Source: Edaphobacter paludis
GTDB taxonomy: Bacteria > Acidobacteriota > Terriglobia > Terriglobales > Acidobacteriaceae
Length of the DNA: 64,000 nt
Direction of reading: 5' to 3'
Assembly (NCBI RefSeq): GCF_039993895.1
Contig: NZ_CP121194.1
Location: forward strand, 3,658,001 to 3,722,000
The notes under the pieces are model-generated. The model was not told the origin of the DNA. It saw only the letters and a list, made by a program, of their open reading frames with translations, and did no database searches. Shown one piece after another: positions 9,897 through 21,211 of this stretch (within the stretch, counting starts at the first letter, position 1; the number at the start of each line of letters is the position of its first letter). The position numbers and the translations under genes are program-made.

Positions 9897-10385
9897 CTAT
9901 TTTGCCGGAGCAGGCTGGCCTACCTTCCGTACGGCCTCGTCGACTACAGCATAGAGAAGCTGGTCGTGATCGGCTTTAGCCTTGGTTTTGATCTCTTCAC
10001 CAACCTGTTGACCTGCGGCCTGAGACTCAGGGAGAGTGAGATTGCGATTCTGAGCGGAGATCGCAGCCAATTGCTGAACGATGTCGAAGAAGGTGTCCTC
10101 GCTCTTGTTAGCAAGGTGCCAGCACTGCGAGACGGTGCACGTGAGAATTTGCTGGTCGGTCCAGGAGTGGGACTCGGGAGCTTCGTTGGCGGCAGGGGTG
10201 ACGGAGACCGGTGATTGGCCTGGAACAGCGCTTTCGCTCGAAGCCGCTGGAGTAGTAGTGGTTGGGGATGGCGTTTTGGGATTGCAGCCGGCCGTAACCA
10301 GAAGAAACGCGGCGAGCGTAAGGGAGGTCAAGCAGGCGGGGAGCGGCTTCGAGATGATCGTTGTCATATTGTTCGGAGTCTTCAT
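9897..10385 (-). CDS. small lipoprotein, function unknown
   Basis: This 162-residue protein has a signal peptide ending in the lipobox LVTAGC, which predicts a lipid-anchored periplasmic or outer-membrane protein. A Ser/Thr/Pro-rich linker of about 35 residues follows. The C-terminal domain (about residues 75-162) has two Cys (ILTCTVSQCW) that could form a disulfide, and a helical rest (DIVQQLAAISAQNRNL). An in-frame ATG at codon 7 could be the real start. I do not recognise the family. It ends at the strong terminator shared with the GH28 gene, and the next gene downstream in reading order is unrelated. Confidence 0.75.
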   Translation of the reverse strand: MKTPNNMTTIISKPLPACLTSLTLAAFLLVTAGCNPKTPSPTTTTPAASSESAVPGQSPVSVTPAANEAPESHSWTDQQILTCTVSQCWHLANKSEDTFFDIVQQLAAISAQNRNLTLPESQAAGQQVGEEIKTKAKADHDQLLYAVVDEAVRKVGQPAPAK

Positions 10386-10417
10386 AAATCGAGTTCCCTT
10401 TCTTTCAGAAGATGGGG

Positions 10418-10843
10418 TTAGCGGCGTCGATGGTCGTCATAACGATAGTCATTATTGTTGCGCTCGTTGTCCTGGTGGGCCTTGCCCACAACCGCGCCGA
10501 TGCCAGCGCCAGCCGCGCCGCCGATGAGGGTTCCTTTCAAGCCGCCGCCGAAAAGCGCGCCGAGGAGGGCTCCGCCACCTGCTCCGATGAGCGCTCCCTT
10601 GCCGGGTCCGATGCCACCGTGATTACGGTTGCGGTCGTCATAGCGTCGGTTGTCGTTGTACTGGCCACCGCGACCGCCATTCCGTACTCCGTTATAGAAG
10701 TTGGAATTCCTGTTGGTCTGGTAGTTCTGACTCCTGTTGTTTTGATCCCTGTTGGTCTGGTAATTTCGATTCTGACCGCTGAGAGGAAGGACCATCGTCA
10801 GCATGAGGGGGGCGATGAGTATAGCGTTGCGTATCTTCATCAT
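10418..10843 (-). CDS. exported glycine-zipper protein with Asn/Arg/Tyr-rich repeats
   Basis: This 141-residue protein begins with a signal peptide (residues 1-23). A low-complexity stretch follows in which the motif NYQTNR and variants (NRDQNNRSQ) recur. A glycine-zipper segment (KGALIGAGGGALLGALFGG, then LIGGAAGAGIGAVVG) could insert in or span a membrane. The tail is again Asn/Asp/Arg-rich. The glycine zipper resembles the YMGG/OmpA-like glycine-zipper families found in outer-membrane or stress proteins, but no function can be given. It lies 33 bases upstream (minus strand) of the small lipoprotein gene, so the two may be cotranscribed. Confidence 0.75.
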   Translation of the reverse strand: MMKIRNAILIAPLMLTMVLPLSGQNRNYQTNRDQNNRSQNYQTNRNSNFYNGVRNGGRGGQYNDNRRYDDRNRNHGGIGPGKGALIGAGGGALLGALFGGGLKGTLIGGAAGAGIGAVVGKAHQDNERNNNDYRYDDHRRR

Positions 10844-10995
10844 CCGCAGTTAGATGCTGCTTTCGGTGACCACGGAAAGAGATTTTTTTGAGAACGCTGG
10901 CGCCCACCAATTCTTCGATTCGTGGAGAACTCGGGCCAGCTTCCAGGGCACTTCGTCTGGAACAGATCCAGCGAAGTTCTGTTGCAGGACAAGAG

Positions 10996-11032
10996 TGGCC
11001 CACCCCTTAGTCTTCGCGGTACGGGTGGGCCA
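10996..11032. repeat. inverted repeat, terminator or dispersed intergenic palindrome
   Basis: A 10-bp perfect stem (TGGCCCACCC at 10996-11005 with GGGTGGGCCA at 11023-11032) encloses a 17-base loop, just downstream of the SnoaL-like gene on the minus strand. There is no T-run, so it may be a repeat element rather than a classical terminator. A related CCCACCCC/GGGT structure recurs at 11680-11723. Confidence 0.55.
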
Positions 11033-11040
11033 GTTGCTGA

Positions 11041-11517
11041 TCAGGCATTTATCCGCGACTCGGCTTTCGAGGATTCAACCTGCGGAGCCATTGTGACTCC
11101 GAGCTGCTCCATCATCGACATCAGGTTCCAGTGCGCCCATGTTTCGGTAATCCTGGAGTTTTCGATCCGGAAGATGGAAGTGCCGGAGACTGTGGCCTTC
11201 CGGTTGGTCGGCGGCATGCCGAGGAATGTTCCGGTGTGAGTTCCGCGGGCTGTCCAGTGAATTACGACCTCGTTTCGTTCGGCGATGGTGTCGTCAATGG
11301 CGAACTTGAGGTCGGGGAAGCCCCTGCGGCAGGTCTCGATGTGGGCTTTGATGTTCTCCGCTCCTGAGGTAAGAGAAGGGAACACAGGATCGTGGAAACG
11401 ACATTTGTCTGCGACAAGTTCGTGGATGCTGTCGAGCTTTCCATGACTCCAGCACTCGTCCATGAACCTGCGTACGATTTGCTTGTTATCGGGTGGTTGC
11501 TTGTTGTGTGAGGACAT
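11041..11517 (-). CDS. SnoaL-like ester-cyclase-family protein
   Basis: This 158-residue protein has the SnoaL/NTF2-like pattern. The opening helix is NKQIVRRFMDECWSHGKLD, then HELVADKCRFHDPVFP, the AHIETCRRGFPDLKFAIDD helix-turn, VVIHWTARGTHTGTFLGMPPT, and the closing ITETWAHWNLMSMMEQLG. Known members of this group include polyketide cyclases and many uncharacterised enzymes, so the label gives the fold and not a substrate. The start has AAGGGGG about eight bases upstream. It is a single gene with no obvious partner. Confidence 0.85.
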   Translation of the reverse strand: MSSHNKQPPDNKQIVRRFMDECWSHGKLDSIHELVADKCRFHDPVFPSLTSGAENIKAHIETCRRGFPDLKFAIDDTIAERNEVVIHWTARGTHTGTFLGMPPTNRKATVSGTSIFRIENSRITETWAHWNLMSMMEQLGVTMAPQVESSKAESRINA

Positions 11518-11679
11518 TCGGAATCCCCCTTTCCATGGCTTGGAATTATAGGCCGGTTAGATTCCGGTTTACAGAGGGGGGCTAAAGCTATTGTGGCGTC
11601 AGATTTGGGCCACTTGATTGGCAGAATTTCCACAGCAGTGATCTGGCCGTGGGGTTGGAGCCGGTTCGTGGGCAGCACG

Positions 11680-11723
11680 AAGACCCACCCCACGACGATG
11701 AAGCCAGCGTGAAGATGGGTCTT
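11680..11723. repeat. inverted repeat in the SnoaL-DUF3606 gap
   Basis: AAGACCCA (11680-11687) pairs with TGGGTCTT (11716-11723) across a 28-base loop and is followed on the plus strand by T-rich sequence. It could act as a weak terminator. Its arms resemble the palindrome at 10996-11032. Confidence 0.35.
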
Positions 11724-11750
11724 TTGGGTTTTTCCGGGGTTAATTGTGGG

Positions 11751-11981
11751 TTAGGTTGACTTGTGCTGGTTGAGGGCAGCGCGGACCTTCTCGACGTGGG
11801 TGCCGTGGACGCGAATGGCTTCGTGGAGCTGGTCGCCGGTGACTCCGAACTCTTTGGCCCAGTAGGCGATGTCGGAGGACATCTTGGGGTTGATCTCTTT
11901 GGGATCGTGGGGGCCCTCGGTGTGTTCTTCGTGGATGGCGTGGGGTTCGTGGACTTTGGGTGCGTCGTGATGCTCAGACAT
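11751..11981 (-). CDS. DUF3606 small protein
   Basis: This 76-residue soluble protein has a His/Glu-rich first half (residues 3-30). Its C-terminal DUF3606 domain reads DIAYWAKEFGVTGDQLHEAI then VRAALN, a short three-helix fold also common in proteobacteria and acidobacteria. Its function is unknown. The start has a good ribosome-binding site (AAGAGGAAG about six bases upstream). The gap of 479 bases upstream of it probably holds its promoter. Confidence 0.85.
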   Translation of the reverse strand: MSEHHDAPKVHEPHAIHEEHTEGPHDPKEINPKMSSDIAYWAKEFGVTGDQLHEAIRVHGTHVEKVRAALNQHKST

Positions 11982-12460
11982 GGGGTGCTTCCTCTTTTCG
12001 GTTCTCTTAGGTGGATGAGAAAGCTGATATCGGGGATGTACCCACGGGTCAGTTTCGCGTCCGGTCTCGCCAGCTCCTTGCCTGTGAGAGGTACCCCCTC
12101 CCCGTACTCAAGTCTCAAAGCATTCGAATCATGGCACTTAGGCTTGGACTTTGAACGAAAGTCTCGATTTTCCTTGTGCAATTCCGCTAAAGTCCTGATT
12201 CCAGGTGAGAAGCTCGGCCTATTCCGGCGTCTCCCCGGTTTTAGCCCTGATTTAATTGTAACGAATGGAGAGGAACTGTTTTGCAATAGCTATGTTGCTG
12301 AGGGTCATGGGTTTAGGAGAGATTGGGGCTTGACAGATTTCTTCAGAGGGGATTCTGGAGAAGGGAAAGGGTTCGGATTGCCGGTTGGAAAGGGGCATTC
12401 GCACTTTGCGCGAATGCCCACATCTCAAAGCCGAGATATGGGGGCTCCGCCGACGTACCG
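11982..12460. other. intergenic region between DUF3606 and the OLD-type gene
   Basis: I see no gene in these 479 bases on either strand. The long plus-strand frame through it runs antisense into DUF3606 and has no ribosome-binding site. The region has mixed composition and includes a C-run tract near 12103-12114. At its right end is a 10-bp hairpin (12393-12402 with 12410-12419). Confidence 0.5.
12393..12419 (-). terminator. hairpin downstream of the OLD-type gene
   Basis: GGGCATTCGC and GCGAATGCCC form a perfect 10-bp stem with a 7-base loop, 42 bases past the minus-strand stop. Only a short pyrimidine tract (CTTTCC) follows, so termination is likely but not strong. Confidence 0.55.
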
Positions 12461-14689
12461 CTATGCCCCCGCGCCGAAACTTTTAAGTAGAGTTGCAATT
12501 TCGCCTTCTATCTCATTTGCCTCATAGAATGAGGCGAGTTTTGGCCCATCAGTTACTTTCTTAAATCTAACCCCAAATTGCTGGCAGGTTTTGTCAAGGA
12601 GTATGTCTCCTAATACCAAGTTGATCCACTGACTCTTCCAGTTCCCATCCACAAAGCGTCTCGACTGTTCTAGGACTGGACCGATGGCTGCTTCCTGAGC
12701 AGTTAGCTGCTCCCGGAGTCTCACGATTTCGCCTAGAATCTTTCCTTGAGCTTGATCCAGAACATCTTCTGCTGTCCACTCTACCGCTACATGAATACTA
12801 TTGAGAATGCTATGGGTAGCCCTCTTCATTGTGGAAAGAGGCCTCAGTTGGTCAGCGCTTCTAAGTAGCGCTGCGGTAACTACTTCATCAGTGATCTCAG
12901 CATCTGGTTTAATGCCAGAGACAGCTCTTTTGAAGATGATGAATTCCTTGAGCGGTCGTGACTTCACCATGAAGTTTTCGAGTTCACGTCTAGAAAGCAT
13001 GTGCAGGGAGGCTCGCTCTCCAAGACTCGCTTTCATCTTCAAAATCTCCGCGTCATCACGTTCGTCTTTGTCCAAAACAAACGTGCTTTTCACTTGACGC
13101 TTTGAAAGGAAAGAAAATGTTGCTTCGTTGGCAAAATATGAAAAATTTCGTGAGCCACCTATATGTATGAATCCGACATTTGCTTGACTCAAGTCGATTT
13201 TGAGACGAGCTGCAAATTCTCTCAGGACCAGCTCGTCACTTAGACCTTCTACAAAAACAAGACGGTCAAACATGAATAGAGAGCTGAGGCGAATGCCTAA
13301 GTCTTCTGGAATTTGACGCTCCGCCTCTCCAATTTCAAGCAGTTTTATTTCGCTGGCGGAGGTTTTTTTCGAGACAAAATACACATTTTGTGTACCGGCA
13401 AGATCTAAGAAATTAGTCGAGTGAGTAGAAACGAAAACCTGACAAGACTGACTCACCTCCCGGAGATAACGCATCATGTTTGTCTCAAGTGCAGGGTGAA
13501 GATGCACCTCCGGTTCTTCAACAAGCAGCAATGTCGGTTTTTTCAGTTCTACATCGAGGATTAAACGTAGAGCTTCCTTTACGCCAGAGCCATTGACCTC
13601 TAGCAAAAAATTGTCTACGTCCATTTCTGCTGTTCGCTCGTTCGATTCGTTTGCTCTGCTTTCAAATGCGTCTACTTTGACACCCAGCAGGCCTTCAATC
13701 TTCTGTTGAATGTCCTTTAGTGTTTCGGGTCCGCCTCGGGTGACTTTATAGTCTAACAATTGTTTTGCTTCAACTCTGCCAACGGGTTCACGTCTCTCTG
13801 CGAGGAACAAACGGCGTGTATTAACGACTCTGTGAAGCAAATCAAGGGCATAGGTTGGAGCAGTCGATTGTTCTCCAGAGAAGGTCTGAAGAAAATTTTT
13901 TAGCGGTTCACTTGCATTCTTCTTTGATTCGGAAACCAACTGATTGCGATAGGCAGTTGCAGTTGTCCGAAATTGCAAATAGGAATCAGAGCTTCTGAGT
14001 ATTTGTTCTATTTCTTGCAAACTACGGGATGACATTTCTATAAGTGAACGCCTCCCAGCCACTCGAAATCTCAAGAAAGCTCTAGTGTCATCCTCATCCT
14101 TTTTGATTCGAGTGAAATCATCAGAGTCAAAAGTTTCCAGGAATCTAGATATATCGTTGACGCTCTGATTTGACGCGCTTATCGCACGTTGGCGTGCAAC
14201 CAACTCCTGTGCCGCTACTGCATTTACATTCAATAGCGTGCGACTAGGTTCGGCGGCAGAGCCTTCTGTCCCAGAAAATTTGATTGACTTTACATACGCA
14301 TAATTATCAGGCAGCGCAGTAACTGCAACTGAAATTTCAATCAACAGGGAAGAATCGATGGCATCGATCACGTTTTTCAACTGCGGAGCTTCTCTTGCGA
14401 TCTCCTGCAGCAGGATCCTCCGTTCTTCTTCATCAAGAGCAAAAGCTAATGAAATGATTATCGGTTGATCGAGAATTTGTTTATAGAAATCAATCTTTCT
14501 GCCGAAAGGAGGAGCTAAAGAGACTAAACCTTCGCCACCTAGGCATTGAAAGAAGGCTTCTATTGCAAAGAGAGCAGTGGATTTTCCAGAATTATTTTTC
14601 CCAATTAGAACATTGAAATCATTGACATTCTTAAGCTGTACCAATTCCGCGCTTCGAAATCTTTCGATTCTCACATCCTGAATATTCAT
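12461..14689 (-). CDS. OLD-family ATPase/TOPRIM nuclease (probable phage defence)
   Basis: This 742-residue protein has the two-part layout of the OLD (overcoming lysogenisation defect) family. The N-terminal ABC-type ATPase begins VRIERFRSAELV, with Walker A GKNNSGKST at residues 30-38. A large variable coiled middle follows, then the LLLVEEPEVHLHPALE signature/Walker B and the VFVSTHSTNFLDL switch. The TOPRIM part begins DRLVFVEGLSDELVLREF, with FVLDKDERDD as the likely metal-binding DxD. It looks like a single-gene (class 1) OLD, because no UvrD-type helicase partner, as in Gabija, is next to it. It is visibly AT-richer than its neighbours gyrA and DUF3606, which suggests transfer. It starts only 67 bases downstream of the gyrA stop. 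Nuclease activity is inferred from the family. Confidence 0.88.
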   Translation of the reverse strand: MNIQDVRIERFRSAELVQLKNVNDFNVLIGKNNSGKSTALFAIEAFFQCLGGEGLVSLAPPFGRKIDFYKQILDQPIIISLAFALDEEERRILLQEIAREAPQLKNVIDAIDSSLLIEISVAVTALPDNYAYVKSIKFSGTEGSAAEPSRTLLNVNAVAAQELVARQRAISASNQSVNDISRFLETFDSDDFTRIKKDEDDTRAFLRFRVAGRRSLIEMSSRSLQEIEQILRSSDSYLQFRTTATAYRNQLVSESKKNASEPLKNFLQTFSGEQSTAPTYALDLLHRVVNTRRLFLAERREPVGRVEAKQLLDYKVTRGGPETLKDIQQKIEGLLGVKVDAFESRANESNERTAEMDVDNFLLEVNGSGVKEALRLILDVELKKPTLLLVEEPEVHLHPALETNMMRYLREVSQSCQVFVSTHSTNFLDLAGTQNVYFVSKKTSASEIKLLEIGEAERQIPEDLGIRLSSLFMFDRLVFVEGLSDELVLREFAARLKIDLSQANVGFIHIGGSRNFSYFANEATFSFLSKRQVKSTFVLDKDERDDAEILKMKASLGERASLHMLSRRELENFMVKSRPLKEFIIFKRAVSGIKPDAEITDEVVTAALLRSADQLRPLSTMKRATHSILNSIHVAVEWTAEDVLDQAQGKILGEIVRLREQLTAQEAAIGPVLEQSRRFVDGNWKSQWINLVLGDILLDKTCQQFGVRFKKVTDGPKLASFYEANEIEGEIATLLKSFGAGA

Positions 14690-14756
14690 GATTAACCAAC
14701 CGCAGAAAAAGCGGCCTAAGCATTAAATTTAGAAACAGTTGTTCAGTTGAACCATA

Positions 14757-17603
<2,847 letters not shown>

Positions 17604-17853
17604 GGTTTATCTCTCTATTATAGAGGGTTTGGCGAGTGGGCGACAGGTGTCCGTATAGCGCGGGATCGAAGGCAGAGTCGGGGTTTTGGCATTTCCGAAC
17701 GATTTAGGACAAAACACAATGGATCGCCTAATGAGCCCCTCTAGCCTCGATAGGCCGCAAACGAACTAAGCATATCGAAACAAAGGAGATAATCACTTGA
17801 ACGCAGTTCCCAATTAGCTTTGCAAGAAATATTGAGGATGCGCCCCTTTTGAA

Positions 17854-19146
17854 CTATCCGGCAAATGCCTTTTGAGCGGCTGCCAGAGCCAGATCGACTT
17901 CTGCCTGTCCATGCGCCATCGACACAAAGGCTGCTTCAAATTGTGACGGTGGCAACCAGATGCCGGACTCCATCATGGAGCGGTGGAAGCGGCCAAAGGC
18001 TTCGGTGTCAGAGGTTGCGGCGGAGGTGAAATCCGTCACCGGGTTGGAGGTAAAGAACCAGGTGAACATCGATCCGACCCGGTTGACCGTGAGAGGAACG
18101 CCTGCTTGCCGGGCAATCCGGGCGACACCGTCGGCGATTGCGGCGGTGGTTTTTTCGAGCGCGGGATAGATGGTTCCCTTTTTTGCGATCAGTTCGCGCA
18201 GGGTTGCGATCCCTGCGGCCATCGCGAGGGGGTTTCCGCTGAGGGTGCCTGCCTGATAGACCGGGCCGAGCGGCGCGAGGAAGTCCATCACGTCGGCCCG
18301 CCCGCCGAAGGCGCCGCAGGGCAGGCCTCCGCCGATGATCTTGCCCAGCGTGGTCAGGTCGGGGGTGACGCCATAGAGCTGCTGCGCTCCGCCGAGCGAG
18401 AGTCGGAAGCCAGTCATCACCTCGTCGAGGATGAGGAGAGCGCCGTGCTCCTTTGTCAGCGCCCGCAGGCCTTCGAGATAGCCTGCTGCTGGCTGGATGG
18501 TTCCAGCGTTGCCTACGACTGGCTCCACAATGATGCAGGCGATTGCGCCGGGGTAGGCCGCGAACGCCGCCTCGACCGCTGCCAGATCGTTGAAGGGGAG
18601 AGCCAGCGTGTGCTGTGCCGTCTCCGCCGGGACGCCTGCCGAACCGGGAATGCCCAGCGTCGCAACACCGGAGCCAGCCTTGACCAGCATGGCGTCGGAG
18701 TGACCGTGATAGCAGCCCTCGAACTTGATGATGAAATTGCGCCCGGTAAAGCCGCGCGCCAGCCGGATGGCGGACATGCAGGCCTCGGTGCCGGAGCTGA
18801 CGAAGCGCAGCTTTTCGACCGAGGGAAAGCACTGCGTAACCAGTTCGGCCAGGTCGGCCTCTGCCGCCGTGGATGCGCCAAAGCTGGCTCCCCGCGCTGC
18901 CGCCTGCTGAATGGCTTCGACCACAGGCGGAAAGGCGTGGCCGAGGATCATCGGGCCCCACGAACCGAAGAAGTCGAGGTAGCGGTTGCCGTCGGCGTCG
19001 AAAAGGTATGCGCCTTCAGCATGAGTCACGAATGGAGGTTCGCCGCCGACGGCGCGAAAGGCGCGGACTGGGGAGTCGACGCCTCCGGGAAGGAGTTTTT
19101 CGGCGCGTTGTTGCAGCTGGCGGGAGCGGGTGTGAAGTTGAGGCAT
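17854..19146 (-). CDS. hemL: glutamate-1-semialdehyde 2,1-aminomutase
   Basis: This 430-residue PLP enzyme converts glutamate-1-semialdehyde to 5-aminolevulinate, the last step of the C5 route to tetrapyrroles. It has the family landmarks [11 protein letters not shown] near the N-terminus, [42 protein letters not shown] and the PLP-binding Lys in [18 protein letters not shown]. Length is standard. It is a single transcription unit, divergent from purM. The remaining haem genes (hemE, hemH, hemY) are about 20 kb away in this window. Confidence 0.96.
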   Translation of the reverse strand: MPQLHTRSRQLQQRAEKLLPGGVDSPVRAFRAVGGEPPFVTHAEGAYLFDADGNRYLDFFGSWGPMILGHAFPPVVEAIQQAAARGASFGASTAAEADLAELVTQCFPSVEKLRFVSSGTEACMSAIRLARGFTGRNFIIKFEGCYHGHSDAMLVKAGSGVATLGIPGSAGVPAETAQHTLALPFNDLAAVEAAFAAYPGAIACIIVEPVVGNAGTIQPAAGYLEGLRALTKEHGALLILDEVMTGFRLSLGGAQQLYGVTPDLTTLGKIIGGGLPCGAFGGRADVMDFLAPLGPVYQAGTLSGNPLAMAAGIATLRELIAKKGTIYPALEKTTAAIADGVARIARQAGVPLTVNRVGSMFTWFFTSNPVTDFTSAATSDTEAFGRFHRSMMESGIWLPPSQFEAAFVSMAHGQAEVDLALAAAQKAFAG

Positions 19147-19298
19147 CTGGTTCAGTATAAAAGCGCTGGCGCCGGCTGCGATCTATTGCCAGACAAGAGC
19201 AATCCTCGACGCCGCGAAGAAAGGCGTTTCTACAAGCAATTATCCTCATCCTGCTAGACTGAAATTCTTCTTATTCAAGCGATAATTAACTTTGGAGC

Positions 19299-20489
19299 AT
19301 GACCTTGCCGGATGAGACCTTCCCCACGCACGCCACAACCCTAGCGGATGCCACCGCCCCAAGCCAACGGCCGACGGAGCAGACATTGTCTGAATCCCCT
19401 GCGCAAAAGAAAGCGGCCAAAGTAGCGGAGGCAGCCGGTAAACGCACTTCGACGGCGAAAAATAGCATAAGCTACGCCGATGCGGGCGTCGACATTACCA
19501 GCGCCGAGCGCAGCAAGCAGCGCATCAAAATGCTGGCGCGCAAGACCTTCAACCGGCAGGTGCTCAGCGAGATCGGCGGCTTTGGCGGCCTGTTCGCGCT
19601 GGACCTCGAAAAGTTTCCCAATCCTGTGCTGGTCTCTTCTGCCGACGGCGTTGGCACCAAGCTCAAGGTGGCTTTTGAGCTGGGCATCCACCATACGGTG
19701 GGTCAGGACCTCGTGAATCACTGCGTCAACGACATTGCAGTTCAGGGTGCCACACCGCTGTTTTTTCTGGATTACCTTGCCACCGGCAGGCTGGACAATT
19801 CGATCATCGAGACAGTAGTGCAGGGCATCAGCGAGGCCTGCCGCGCCAATGGCTGCGCACTGATTGGCGGCGAGACGGCGCAGATGCCGGGCTTTTATGC
19901 CGACGGCGAGTATGACCTTGCCGGAACCATCATCGGCGCGGTGAACCGGGACAAGATCATTAGCGGCGAGACGATTGAGGTAGGGGATGTGCTGGTCGGC
20001 CTGCCGTCGAATGGGTTGCATACAAACGGATACTCGCTGGCGCGCAAGCTGCTGTTTGAAGTGGCGAAGTACAGCCCCGACCACTACGTCAATGAGTTGA
20101 AGGACAAGGCTGGAGCGGCTTTGATGCGCACGCATCGCAGCTATCTTGCCATCATCAAGAAACTGACCGGGGCCGAGGTGGTGAGCGGCATGGCCCACAT
20201 CACCGGTGGTGGCATTACAGAGAATCTGCCGCGCATTCTGCCCAAGGGGATGGGCGCGCTGGTCGATCTCGCATCGTGGCAAGTGCCACCTCTCTTCGAG
20301 CACCTTCAAGCGCTGGGGAATGTCGAGCAGGATGAAATGCTGCGTACCTTCAACATGGGTATTGGCTTGATTGCCGTGGTTCCGGCGGAAAAGATTAAGA
20401 AGGCGAAGGCCATTCTTAATCGCGCCAACGAGCGCCATGTCATCATCGGGCGCGTCGTTCGCGGCGAGCGTAAGGTCAGCTACAACTAG
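19299..20489 (+). CDS. purM: phosphoribosylformylglycinamidine cyclo-ligase
   Basis: This enzyme makes AIR from FGAM in purine synthesis (step 5). The core starts at SISYADAGVDITSAERSKQR near residue 50. FSADGVGTK-type binding is seen as VSSADGVGTKLKVAFELG. GQDLVNHCVNDIAVQGATPL and GGETAQMPGFY are diagnostic. The first 48 residues are a Thr/Ala/Ser-rich extension not usual in PurM. A GGAG lies too close to the ATG at 19299. The in-frame TTG at 19305 has better spacing and is an alternative start. purN follows 105 bases downstream in the same direction, so they are probably cotranscribed. Confidence 0.96.
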   Translation: MTLPDETFPTHATTLADATAPSQRPTEQTLSESPAQKKAAKVAEAAGKRTSTAKNSISYADAGVDITSAERSKQRIKMLARKTFNRQVLSEIGGFGGLFALDLEKFPNPVLVSSADGVGTKLKVAFELGIHHTVGQDLVNHCVNDIAVQGATPLFFLDYLATGRLDNSIIETVVQGISEACRANGCALIGGETAQMPGFYADGEYDLAGTIIGAVNRDKIISGETIEVGDVLVGLPSNGLHTNGYSLARKLLFEVAKYSPDHYVNELKDKAGAALMRTHRSYLAIIKKLTGAEVVSGMAHITGGGITENLPRILPKGMGALVDLASWQVPPLFEHLQALGNVEQDEMLRTFNMGIGLIAVVPAEKIKKAKAILNRANERHVIIGRVVRGERKVSYN

Positions 20490-20594
20490 GCTAGTGTAGC
20501 TTCCGCATGATGGGCGGCGTCCAACAAGAAGAAGCGTGGCGTTTGCCGCGCAATGCGTTTTTACTCAGCGCAACCAAACTAAAAGGGGCATGGA

Positions 20595-21203
20595 GTGAAG
20601 CGGCTTGGAATCTTGCTATCGGGACGCGGGTCGAACTTTCTGGCGATTGCCAAGGCGATCCGCGAACAGCAGCTGCTGGGTGCTGAGATCGCCGTCGTGC
20701 TCTCGAACCGCGAAGATGCGGGCGGTCTGGAAGCGGCGCGGGAACTGAACATACCGGCCTTCTGCGTGCCTTCGTCCGGACGGAAACGCGCCGAGCACGA
20801 CGCCGAGATGATTGCCCGGCTGCATCAGCATCGCGTCGATCTGGTGTGCCTGGCAGGCTATATGCGCGTGCTCACGCCAGACTTTGTGCGGGCCTTTCCT
20901 GAGCGGATTCTCAATGTCCACCCGTCGCTGCTGCCCGCATTTCCCGGCCTGGATGCGCAGCGGCAGGCGCTGGAGTATGGCGCGAAGGTTGCCGGTTGTA
21001 CCGTGCACTTCGTAGACGAGGCGGTCGATCACGGCGTCATCATTCTGCAAAAGGCTGTCCAGGTGAAAGAGGATGACACCGCCGAGACCCTATCCGCGCG
21101 TGTGCTGCAGCAGGAACACGCCGCGTACCCTGAGGCGATTGGCCGCGTGCTCAGCGGACAATATGTAATTAGTGGGCGGCGCTACCTTCGCCGCGACAAG
21201 TAG
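20595..21203 (+). CDS. purN: phosphoribosylglycinamide formyltransferase
   Basis: This 202-residue folate-dependent enzyme transfers a formyl group to GAR (purine step 3). It has GRGSNFLAI for phosphate binding, the catalytic Asn and His in RILNVHPSLLPAFPG, and the catalytic Asp in VDEAVDHGVII. It starts with GTG at 20595, preceded by AAGGGG at eight bases. An ATG five bases upstream is out of frame. It follows purM and ends nine bases before the stop of the convergent HtrA gene. Confidence 0.96.
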   Translation: MKRLGILLSGRGSNFLAIAKAIREQQLLGAEIAVVLSNREDAGGLEAARELNIPAFCVPSSGRKRAEHDAEMIARLHQHRVDLVCLAGYMRVLTPDFVRAFPERILNVHPSLLPAFPGLDAQRQALEYGAKVAGCTVHFVDEAVDHGVIILQKAVQVKEDDTAETLSARVLQQEHAAYPEAIGRVLSGQYVISGRRYLRRDK

Positions 21204-21211
21204 ACGCTGCC

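Noticed and set aside
11763-12527. 254-residue plus-strand frame
   Set aside because: It runs antisense through DUF3606 and the intergenic gap into the OLD-type gene, with no ribosome-binding site.
17780-17815. AAGGAG followed by a TTG-initiated six-codon frame near 17782
   Set aside because: It is a very short frame on the plus strand with no downstream gene in that direction, so chance is the simplest reading.
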